NCBI RefSeq assembly: GCF_000147815.2
Contig: NC_015957.1
Coordinates: forward strand, 4,464,001 to 4,528,000
Direction of reading: 5' to 3'
DNA length: 64,000 nt
Source of the DNA: Streptomyces violaceusniger Tu 4113
GTDB taxonomy: Bacteria > Actinomycetota > Actinomycetes > Streptomycetales > Streptomycetaceae
Shown here piece by piece: positions 54,569 to 61,579 of this stretch (the stretch's first letter is position 1; each line of letters opens with the position of its first letter). The notes under the pieces were generated by a model. The model was not told the DNA's origin, ran no database searches, and was given only the letters and a program-made list of their open reading frames with translations. The translations under genes were made by a program, and so were the position numbers.

Positions 54569-55701
54569 CGGGCCCCCTGCGCCCCGCCTTCCACGAGGGC
54601 CAGGTGCTGGCCGCCGCGGACCTGTCGGCCACCGTGGAGTACGCGCGCGCCGGGGCCGCCCGGCACGCGCGGCACCTCCACGAGTGGGGCATCGTCGAAG
54701 GGCTCGGCCTCGCCACCGAGCCCCGTACCGACCCGCTGACGGGCGTCCGCCATGTCGAGGTGAGCGTCTCGGCGGGGATCGCCGTCGACGGGACGGGCCG
54801 CGAAGTGGTCGTCACCGAGCCGGTCGTGCTGCGCGAGAGCGACTTCGAAGAGGTCAACGGCGCGGACCAGTCGACGGACGAGCCCTACCCGGTCTTCCTC
54901 ACCGCGGCCGACCGGGAACCGGCCCAGCTTCCGGGGCCGGTCTCCTGCTCCGGCAGCGCCACGAAGACCCGGGTGGAGGAGTCGTACCAGATCCTCTTCG
55001 GGCGTCGCGGCGACGAGCGGCTGGCGGCGGAGCAGCAGCCGCCCGCGATCGGCGCCCCACCGGCCGACCCGCCCGCCCGCTGGCTCGTTCTGCTGGGCTA
55101 TGTCCACTGGGCGGACGGCCACTTCAGCGGCGTCGAGACCACGGCGCGCGGCGTCGCGGCGCGGTTCGCCGGAGTGCGCGCGGACACCGTCTCGGCCCGG
55201 TCGGGCGCGCTGACCCTGCGGACCGGCACGGAGGCCGAGGAGGGCAAGCCCGCCCTCGTCGTGTCCGGCGGCGATCGGCCCACCCTGGTCTTCGGCCTCT
55301 ACCAGGGCGGCGGCGCGGTCGCCCCGCTGATGACCGTGGCGGCCAACGGCAACCTGACGATCGAGGGCAGCTTCAGCGGCCGGATGCCGGCCGGCAGCAC
55401 GCTGGTGACCTCCGGGACCGCCACCGACGGAATGCTGCTGCCGCTGCCGTCCGGCATCACCCCGGAACAGGTCGCCGACGGGCGGGTCGTGATCCATGCC
55501 CATCTCACCCCGCGCACACCGCCCCTCGGCGGCACGACGCTGTACAGCCCGGTGGAGGCCACCGTGGACGGAGACCGGCGGGTCCGCTGCCGGGTGCGCC
55601 TGTACGACCCCCTGAAGGCCACCCCCGAGGTCGTCGAACAGCCCGGTGCGGTCGACTTCCTCGTCCTGGCGACGGTCGCGCCCACGAACGGCGGTGGCTG
55701 A
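54565..55701 (+). CDS. Fibre-like tail protein 3, shared N-terminal module
   Basis: A 378-residue protein with the same N-terminal module (AFHEGQVLAAADLSATVEYARAGAARHARHLHEWGIVEGLGLA) but no cysteine clusters. The centre contains LTLRTGTEAEEGKPALVVSGGDRPTLVFGLYQG and LMTVAANGNLTIEGSFSGRM, beta-rich text resembling phage fibre shaft repeats. Ends VDFLVLATVAP. It starts by 4-base overlap with fibre 2. A role in receptor binding or shaft formation is inferred. Confidence 0.75.
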   Translation: MTGPLRPAFHEGQVLAAADLSATVEYARAGAARHARHLHEWGIVEGLGLATEPRTDPLTGVRHVEVSVSAGIAVDGTGREVVVTEPVVLRESDFEEVNGADQSTDEPYPVFLTAADREPAQLPGPVSCSGSATKTRVEESYQILFGRRGDERLAAEQQPPAIGAPPADPPARWLVLLGYVHWADGHFSGVETTARGVAARFAGVRADTVSARSGALTLRTGTEAEEGKPALVVSGGDRPTLVFGLYQGGGAVAPLMTVAANGNLTIEGSFSGRMPAGSTLVTSGTATDGMLLPLPSGITPEQVADGRVVIHAHLTPRTPPLGGTTLYSPVEATVDGDRRVRCRVRLYDPLKATPEVVEQPGAVDFLVLATVAPTNGGG

Positions 55702-55703
55702 CC

Positions 55704-56234
55704 ATGGCACTTTCCGTGGTGTACGCCATCGACACCGGCCACGTCGTGGGCGCGCTGGCCCTGACCGGCGCCGGTGCCCCGGACGAGGTGGCCGCGCTCG
55801 TCGGCCGCGCACTGCCGTTACGCGTGTCTCTGGACGGAGGCCGCGTCGCGACCCTTCCGCTCAGCGCCCGGGACCTCGCCGTGGCGGCCGTGGACGACGA
55901 ACCGGCCGCCCTCGCCGAGCCGTTGGCCTTCGGGGTCGAGATGACGCCCGAGGGCAAACCCAAACCGGCGCTGGTGCGGCTCGCCTCGTGGACCGAGGGC
56001 ATCGCGCTGGCCACGGACGGGCTCACCGTCACCGTGAAGGTCGCCGTGGCCCGCCCCACCCCCGTGGTCGCCCTGGTCTCCGACGAGCAGGACACCCATG
56101 TGCTCGCCGGGGAGATCCCCGCACAGCAGACCCAGGGGAAACTGCCGGTGACCCTCGTGGCGGGCAGCGTGCACGGTGTGCTGGTGCTCGCGGCCGGCTG
56201 GGCGGGCCACCTGGGGAAGGTGAGGGTGACGTGA
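55704..56234 (+). CDS. Orphan injection-system protein, 176 aa
   Basis: A 176-residue beta-rich, mostly hydrophobic-alternating protein (MALSVVYAIDTGHVVGALALTG, ATDGLTVTVKVAVARPTPVVALVSDEQ) with no family that I can name. It lies between the fibre trio and the CIS_TMP-like gene, so it may belong to the fibre network or to assembly. The C-terminus overlaps the next GTG start. Confidence 0.7.
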   Translation: MALSVVYAIDTGHVVGALALTGAGAPDEVAALVGRALPLRVSLDGGRVATLPLSARDLAVAAVDDEPAALAEPLAFGVEMTPEGKPKPALVRLASWTEGIALATDGLTVTVKVAVARPTPVVALVSDEQDTHVLAGEIPAQQTQGKLPVTLVAGSVHGVLVLAAGWAGHLGKVRVT

Positions 56235-58123
56235 GCGCGCCCACCGCGCCGACCGTCGGCGGCACCGGCGGCACCGGCGGCACCGGCGGGACCGGCGACG
56301 AGGGTGAGCCCGGCGAGATCACGGTGCACCGGTGCACCGTGACGGTGGTCCGGCGCGGTGGGTGGAGCTGGGGGCCCGAGCCACGCGGTCTGGTCCGCCA
56401 GGTGGTCGAGGCCCTGCCGGAGTTGCTGGCGGACCACTTCGCCGAGCGGCTGGCGGCCGACGGGCCGGATGTGGAGATCACCGAGCCGCTGACCGTCACC
56501 GTCCGGCCGGGCCGGGACGGCTGGTCCGGCCGGACGGCGGGCGGCGGGCCGCCCGTCGAGGTCCACTTCGCGCCGGTGCCGATGGTGGAGGTCCCCGCCG
56601 AGGCGCCCGACACCGACGCCGTGTCGTTCGAGGAGTCCTTCGCGGCGGCGCCGGATCCGTGGACCGCCCCGAACGCCGCCGCGCTCTTCGCCGAACTCGC
56701 GGAGCGCGGCGAACTGGACGCGCTGCTCGCGCTGTTGCCGGACGCGTCGGTACGGGCGTATCTGCCGGCCCTGCTCGGCGTGGACGACACGGCGGCCGCC
56801 CGGCTGCTCGCCGAACTCGTCGGGCGCGCCCTCGCGGCAGACCCTCCGCCCGCCGGTCCGCACGGCGAGACCGCCCGTCCCGGGCCTGCCGAGCCGCTGC
56901 CCGAGCGGCTGCGCGCGGCGGTCGCGGGCGCCGACGCGGCGGACCTGCCGCGGCTGCTCGCCGACTTCCTGACGTCGGCGGACCGCGCGGAGGCGGTACG
57001 GCTGACCCGGCCCCCGGCCGGTCCGTACGACCCGGGCGCCGAGGAGCCGTCCGGCGCGGCGGGCGGCACCGGCGCGGTGGGTGGTGCCCCCGCCGGGGCG
57101 AGCACCGCCGCCGGGGTGCGCACCACCGGTGAGGTGCAGGTGTGGTCCGCCCTGCCCTTCCTGCTCGCCGGGCCGCTGGCCCGCATCGGATACCTCGACG
57201 CGATCGGGCCAGCCCTGTCCGGTGTCGAACTGGCCGAGGACGCCCCGCTGTTCGCGGCGGCCCTGGCGTACAAGGTGCTGGGCGCCACCGCACGCGGCTG
57301 GCGGCGCGCCGAACGGGACAGCGAGGCCGCGGCCGCCTTCGCCGGTCTCTCCCCGCCCCTCGACGAGGCGCGGCTGACCGCCTTCACCCGCCAGGTGCGC
57401 CCCGCGCTGCCGGTCCTCGACGGCGTCCTGGCGCTGGCCGTGTGCCGCGGCCACGACCCCGCCGACCCGCTGCTGCTCACGGGCGCCGACGACGGGCTGC
57501 TTCTCATCGACGCCCACGGCATGTTCCCGATCGCCTGGGCCGCGGAGGCCGCCGGGCTGCTGCCGCACTGGCAATCGTGCGGGCGGCCGCCCGTGCTGCT
57601 CTGCGACGGGCCCCTGCCCCCGGGCACCCTGCGCGACCTCGCCTCGGCGGGCGTGCCGTTCCTCACCGGCGTACGGCCGCTGCGCGGCGACCCGGTGGCG
57701 CGGCTGCCCTGGCGCACACCGCTGTGGAGCGCGCCGGGCGCCGCACCGGACCTGCGTCTCGCCGCGGAGCTGCCCGCCCACGCCCGGCGGTGCGCGGGCC
57801 TGGTGACCGCCCTGGTCACCGAGCGCCGGGCGGTGCCGCTCGCCCAGGACGGCGGTCTGGAGCGCACCGTCACCCTGGCCGCCGCGCTCGGCCTGTCCAC
57901 GATCGCCTGGACGCTCTGGCGCGAGCGCGAGACCCCGGATCCGCTCCTGGCCCTGGGCCGCTTCGCCGACCTGGCGGCCACGGTGCGGTTCGAGGCCGCG
58001 GCCGTCCGGGTGCGCGTCCCGATGGGACGGCGCCATGCGGACCTCCTGCGCGGCGGCCTGCTCGCCGATGTGCCCGACGTGGCCTGGCTGGGCGGCCGGA
58101 CCCTGACCTTCTCGGCCGGGTGA
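56231..58123 (+). CDS. CIS_TMP-like protein (annotated as tape measure family)
   Basis: A 630-residue protein. It starts with a Gly/Thr repeat (VGGTGGTGGTGG) and then the CIS_TMP-like N-terminal domain (ITVHRCTVTVVRRGGWSW, VVEALPELLADHFAERL, VEITEPLTVTV). The rest is two helical regions split by a Gly/Ala linker near residues 275-300; the second (about 300-520) includes VWSALPFLLAGPLARIGYLDAI and LLIDAHGMFPIAWAAEAAG. No long coiled coil typical of a classical tape measure is present, so it may be an assembly factor rather than the ruler. It precedes the ATPase gene, as Pvc14 precedes Pvc15. Confidence 0.7.
   Translation: MSAPTAPTVGGTGGTGGTGGTGDEGEPGEITVHRCTVTVVRRGGWSWGPEPRGLVRQVVEALPELLADHFAERLAADGPDVEITEPLTVTVRPGRDGWSGRTAGGGPPVEVHFAPVPMVEVPAEAPDTDAVSFEESFAAAPDPWTAPNAAALFAELAERGELDALLALLPDASVRAYLPALLGVDDTAAARLLAELVGRALAADPPPAGPHGETARPGPAEPLPERLRAAVAGADAADLPRLLADFLTSADRAEAVRLTRPPAGPYDPGAEEPSGAAGGTGAVGGAPAGASTAAGVRTTGEVQVWSALPFLLAGPLARIGYLDAIGPALSGVELAEDAPLFAAALAYKVLGATARGWRRAERDSEAAAAFAGLSPPLDEARLTAFTRQVRPALPVLDGVLALAVCRGHDPADPLLLTGADDGLLLIDAHGMFPIAWAAEAAGLLPHWQSCGRPPVLLCDGPLPPGTLRDLASAGVPFLTGVRPLRGDPVARLPWRTPLWSAPGAAPDLRLAAELPAHARRCAGLVTALVTERRAVPLAQDGGLERTVTLAAALGLSTIAWTLWRERETPDPLLALGRFADLAATVRFEAAAVRVRVPMGRRHADLLRGGLLADVPDVAWLGGRTLTFSAG
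56257..56296 (+). repeat. 9-base tandem repeat encoding Gly-Gly-Thr
   Basis: GGCGGCACC repeated about four times with slight variation at the start of the CIS_TMP-like gene. Confidence 0.7.
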
Positions 58124-58128
58124 GGCAC

Positions 58129-60231
58129 ATGGGCGAACCAGCGCTTGAGCATCTGCGGATCCGGCTGGCGGGCCTGCACCGGGCGCTCAGGACCGCCGTC
58201 GAGCGCCAGGCGGCGCTCGCCGCCCGGCTCACCAGGCCCGACCTCACCCCGTACTGCGTGACCGACGAACAGGTCGACGTGCTGCTGGGCGAGGTGCACG
58301 CCTTCGCCGACACCATGGCCGAGCCGTACACCCCCCGGCAACCGGAGCCGGAAGCCGAACGGGACCTGAGGCGGCGCGCGTCCGCCGGGGGCACGACCCT
58401 GCCGCTGGACGCGCTCGCCACCCGATTCGGCCTGACCCGCGCGGAGCAGGACGCCCTGCTCCTGGCCGCCGCGCCCGAACTGGACCGCGGCTATGAGCGG
58501 ATCTACGCCTACGTCGTGGACAACCTGAACCGGCGGCTGCCGAGCGTGGAGTTGCTGGTGGCCGTGGGCGCGGACCATGCGGCGGCCCGCCTCACCCTGC
58601 GCCGCTCCCTCGGTCCGGCCGGGCCACTGCGCCGGTACGGCCTGCTGCGCGCGCACGGCGAGGCCGCGGTCGAACTCGCCCAGGAACTGGTCCCCGGCCC
58701 CGGGGTGTTGGACTTCCTGCTGGGCTGGGGCGGGGATGTGGGACTGCTCGGCCACGACCCCGGCGAGGTCGCACCGCCGGAGCCGCGCGTGCTGTCCCCG
58801 TACCTCTCCTCGGACCGGCTCATCCGGCTGGGCCGGGCGCTGGGCTCCGGCGATCTCGACCTGGCCGGGCTGTGGGGCTGCCCGCCCGACGGCCAGCTCG
58901 ACGCCGTACAGGCGCTGGCCCGGGCCGCCGGAGCGCCGCTGCGCACCCTGACCGCCGACCCCGAGGCCGATCTGCGGACGGCCGCCGTGCTGGGCGCCGT
59001 GCTGTGGATCCCCACCGACGACCTGTACGGCGAGCAGCAGCGGCCCGCCGCCGACGCGGTGTCCGCCGCGCTGCTGCGCTCGCGTGTGCCGGTGTGCCTG
59101 ACCGGCCTGAAGCCCTGGCGCCCGGCGGGCCTGCTCGCCGCGCGCACGTACGCCGAACTCACCGTGCCCGTCCCCGGGTTCACCGAGCGCCGGGCGATGT
59201 GGTCGGCCGCGCTCCCGGACCTGAACGGCACCCTCCTCGAAGACCTCGCCGTCCGCTACCGGATGAGCGGCGGCGAACTGCGCGCCGTCGCCTCGGTCGC
59301 GGACGCCGGGGCACGCCTGGCCGGCAACGGACACCCGGAGCCGGTCGCCGACCACGTCGAGCCCGCCATCGCCACCGTCACCCGAGGCCGCGGCGGCAGC
59401 GCCGTGCACGCGATCACGCCCCGGCGCACCGTCGGGGACCTGGTCCTGCCCGATGTCCAGTTCCGCCAGATCCTGGAGATCGCGTCGGCCTTCCGCGCCT
59501 GGCCCCGGATCGCCGAGAGCTGGGGCTTCGCCCGCCGCTCGGGGCACGGCGGGGTCAAGGCGCTCTTCACCGGGGAGCCCGGAACCGGCAAGACCATGTC
59601 CGCCGAGATCGTCACCGGCATGCTCGGCCTGGAACTGCTCAAGGTGGACCTCGCCCAGGTCGTCTCCAAATGGGTGGGGGAGACGGAGAAGAACATGGAG
59701 ATCGCGTTCCGGCAGGCCGAGGAGAGCCAGGCCGTGCTGCTCTTCGACGAGGCCGACGCCCTGTTCGGCAAGCGCGGCGAGGTGAAGCACGGCACCGACC
59801 GCTACGCCAACCTGGAAGTCGGCTATCTGCTGCAACGCCTGGAGGCCAGCGACGGCCTGGTCATCCTGACCAGCAACCTGAAGGACAACATCGACCCGGC
59901 CTTCACCCGGCGCTTCCACTTCGTCGTCCACTTCCCCCGCCCGGCCGCCGCCGAACGCCGCAGACTGTGGCGCCTCGCCTTCCCCGAGGAGGCCCCGCTC
60001 GCGCCCGACGTGGACCTCGACGCCCTGGCCCGCCTGGACATGACGGGCGCCGCCATCGCCGCGGCGGCCCGCACGGCGGCACTGGCGGCGGCGGACGGAA
60101 GCGGCGACACGATTGCCATGCGCCATGTCGTACGTGGTGTGGCACGCCAGTTCCAACGCGAGGCCCGCCTGCTCCGCCCGGCCGAACTGGGCCCGCACGC
60201 CCATCTGCTCGACGACGGAACCCCGCGGTGA
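58129..60231 (+). CDS. AAA+ ATPase of the injection system (Pvc15-like)
   Basis: A 700-residue protein with an N-terminal helical domain (residues about 1-440, including a winged-helix-like LPLDALATRFGLTRAEQDALLLAAAPELD and a degenerate first AAA-like region) and a C-terminal AAA+ motor. Walker A is GEPGTGKT at 482-489, the pore-like KWVGETEKN at 514-522, Walker B LLFDEAD at 537-543, and arginine finger FTRRF. In AFP/PVC this ATPase is needed for particle assembly or cargo loading. The ATG start is used; a GTG three codons earlier overlaps the previous stop. Confidence 0.93.
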   Translation: MGEPALEHLRIRLAGLHRALRTAVERQAALAARLTRPDLTPYCVTDEQVDVLLGEVHAFADTMAEPYTPRQPEPEAERDLRRRASAGGTTLPLDALATRFGLTRAEQDALLLAAAPELDRGYERIYAYVVDNLNRRLPSVELLVAVGADHAAARLTLRRSLGPAGPLRRYGLLRAHGEAAVELAQELVPGPGVLDFLLGWGGDVGLLGHDPGEVAPPEPRVLSPYLSSDRLIRLGRALGSGDLDLAGLWGCPPDGQLDAVQALARAAGAPLRTLTADPEADLRTAAVLGAVLWIPTDDLYGEQQRPAADAVSAALLRSRVPVCLTGLKPWRPAGLLAARTYAELTVPVPGFTERRAMWSAALPDLNGTLLEDLAVRYRMSGGELRAVASVADAGARLAGNGHPEPVADHVEPAIATVTRGRGGSAVHAITPRRTVGDLVLPDVQFRQILEIASAFRAWPRIAESWGFARRSGHGGVKALFTGEPGTGKTMSAEIVTGMLGLELLKVDLAQVVSKWVGETEKNMEIAFRQAEESQAVLLFDEADALFGKRGEVKHGTDRYANLEVGYLLQRLEASDGLVILTSNLKDNIDPAFTRRFHFVVHFPRPAAAERRRLWRLAFPEEAPLAPDVDLDALARLDMTGAAIAAAARTAALAAADGSGDTIAMRHVVRGVARQFQREARLLRPAELGPHAHLLDDGTPR

Positions 60232-60545
60232 AGCCGATGCTGCCCACCGAACCCCCGCTCCCCCTCCACCGCCTGGTGGCCCCGATCCCACCGGCCCGCC
60301 CCCGGGAGGTCGCGGCCGCCACCCACCAGGTACCGGCTCCGGCGCCGGTACAGGCAGTGCCGGTGCCGGTGAGCAACGCGACGGTGGCCCACGGCATGCA
60401 CGCGCCGGCCAAGACACCACCGACTGCTGCCCAGGACCAGCTCGGCAACGCAGCCACAACCAAAGCGGCCGCACAGGCGACCCCGGCTGCACCGCTGCTC
60501 GTCATGCCGATGAAGACGCGTTGCGAGGACGCGCCGAGTCGGTAG
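60228..60545 (+). CDS. Proline/alanine-rich short protein, possible truncated gene
   Basis: A 105-residue low-complexity protein (Pro, Ala, Val; PVQAVPVPVSNATVAHG), start GTG overlapping the ATPase stop. No fold is recognised. In many eCIS clusters a cargo or DUF4157 gene follows the ATPase, so this could be the N-terminal remnant of one. Its last 20 residues (KTRCEDAPSR end) lie over an antisense fragment of a different gene, so the true C-terminus may have been lost. Alternatively it is a natural disordered signal or scaffold peptide. Confidence 0.5.
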   Translation: MKPMLPTEPPLPLHRLVAPIPPARPREVAAATHQVPAPAPVQAVPVPVSNATVAHGMHAPAKTPPTAAQDQLGNAATTKAAAQATPAAPLLVMPMKTRCEDAPSR

Positions 60546-60659
60546 CCGCAGAGAAGCCGAGGGGTCGGCTGCCTGCGAACGAAGGTAGTCGAACGCCAAC
60601 TTATAGGCCCCGACGTCTTCTGCATCGTCCAGATACAGGCCACGACGACGCAACTCGAG
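60537..60659 (-). pseudogene. Fragment resembling the C-terminus of a DUF5753/Scr1-type regulator
   Basis: The minus strand reads RRRGLYLDDAEDVGAYKLAFDYLRSQAADPSASL, the pattern seen at the C-terminus of Streptomyces Scr1/DUF5753 helix-turn-helix proteins (LYLE..DV..Y...FD.LR..ALSP). No helix-turn-helix part precedes it; upstream sequence is the kinase fragment in another frame. It is read as a remnant joined by recombination. Confidence 0.5.
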
Positions 60660-60951
60660 TCCAGAGGCCGCCGTAGGCGTTCTTGGGGCGGCCGGCCTTG
60701 CGTGCCGCGACCGCTTCGGGCGTGGGGGCGAGGGCGACCAGGTAGAGGGGTCTGTTCGTCACGGCGTCGAGGTAGGCGTCGAGGCGCTTGCGGAGGACCA
60801 CGTCTTGGACGGCGACGGTCCATCCTGCCTGTGCGTACAGATCTGCGAGCGCGGCGGATGCTTGGTAGCGCAGTCGCAACTGTGCCGTCGCCTCAGCGGT
60901 TGGCTGGGGCGTGAACTCCTCGCGACCGGACACGATCATCCGCCGGAAGCT
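60658..60951 (-). pseudogene. P-loop kinase/phosphotransferase fragment, truncated at both ends
   Basis: The minus strand encodes SFRRMIVSGREEFTPQPTAE, LRLRYQASAALADLYAQAGWTVAVQDVV, and RPLYLVALAPTPEAVAARKAG ending AYGGLWT. This matches the middle of actinobacterial P-loop phosphotransferase/zeta-toxin-like kinases. The N-terminal Walker A is missing: homology stops at about 60951, exactly where the next gene ends at 60950. After AYGGLWT, homology passes to the unrelated DUF5753-like text. A frame with an ATG at 60939 exists but would lack the ATP-binding site, so the product should be inactive. Confidence 0.65.
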
Positions 60952-61579
60952 ATGCCTCGACCTTGCGCCGCAGCTCCTCGACCCGCTCGACCAATTCTCG
61001 TGCCGCTCCCAGAAGCTCCTCCTCGGCGCCGGGGTCCCAGTCGCTCACCTGACGCTCCGTCTCGCGCAGTTCCTCGAGATGAAGTTCCTCCAGCACCGTC
61101 ATCAGGGATTCGCCCCGCCGTTTGACCCTGTCGCGACGAGCGGTCTTCTCTCGCAGCCTGAAGACGGTCGGCCGCCCTGCGGCGAGCTCGGACAGCCGGT
61201 AGCAGAGCACCTCCTTGTTTTCCCAGGATGGGCTCTGCGTGCCGAGCGTGTAGCCGAGAGGTAGGAGATCGGGGTCGAGCGCGAGGAGCTTTTGCTCCGT
61301 CCCGTCGGATGGGTCCGGGGCGGCCACCGGACCGCCCCGGGCCGGTGGGACGGCCAGCCACCACGGCTGATGGGTGCACACGAGCAGGAGGCCGAGACGC
61401 CACAGGTCGGCCTCGGCGAGTACGAGGAACTCTCTCGGCAGGTCGACTCCGTAGCACTCGCGCATGACCTCCGGCACGGACAGACCATTCTCGTACAGGG
61501 CGTGCGCCAGACTGGCCATCGAGGAGTAGTCCTCGCGGGACGCCTCCGCCCGCAGCTGCCGGAGTGCGGACTCGTCCAC
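60950..61579 (-). CDS. Partner protein of the large cargo-like gene, 209 aa, unknown function
   Basis: A 209-residue soluble protein, starting at a GTG directly after the TAA of the large upstream gene, with GGGAAGAAG as ribosome site. Two halves are seen: an N-terminal part with hydrophobic helices (EFLVLAEADLWRLGLLLVCTHQPWWL) and a highly charged C-terminal coiled-coil (LTVLEELHLEELRETERQV to ELVERVEELRRKVEA). It is not a known immunity family. Tight coupling to the cargo-like gene suggests an immunity protein, chaperone or loading adaptor. Its stop codon coincides with the break in the kinase fragment. Confidence 0.7.
   Translation of the reverse strand: MDESALRQLRAEASREDYSSMASLAHALYENGLSVPEVMRECYGVDLPREFLVLAEADLWRLGLLLVCTHQPWWLAVPPARGGPVAAPDPSDGTEQKLLALDPDLLPLGYTLGTQSPSWENKEVLCYRLSELAAGRPTVFRLREKTARRDRVKRRGESLMTVLEELHLEELRETERQVSDWDPGAEEELLGAARELVERVEELRRKVEA

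Noticed and set aside
54412-56296. Short tandem repeats as a CRISPR or integration signal
   Set aside because: They are in-frame coding repeats (DQGP and GGT) of 12 and 9 bases with no spacers.
56029-60492. A 1487-codon open frame on the minus strand
   Set aside because: Antisense to the CIS_TMP-like and ATPase genes; composition is that of a GC shadow and no domain is visible.
60601-60939. Kinase fragment as a functional 112-aa gene
   Set aside because: No Walker A is present and the C-terminal 18 residues are out of family, so a working kinase is not credible.
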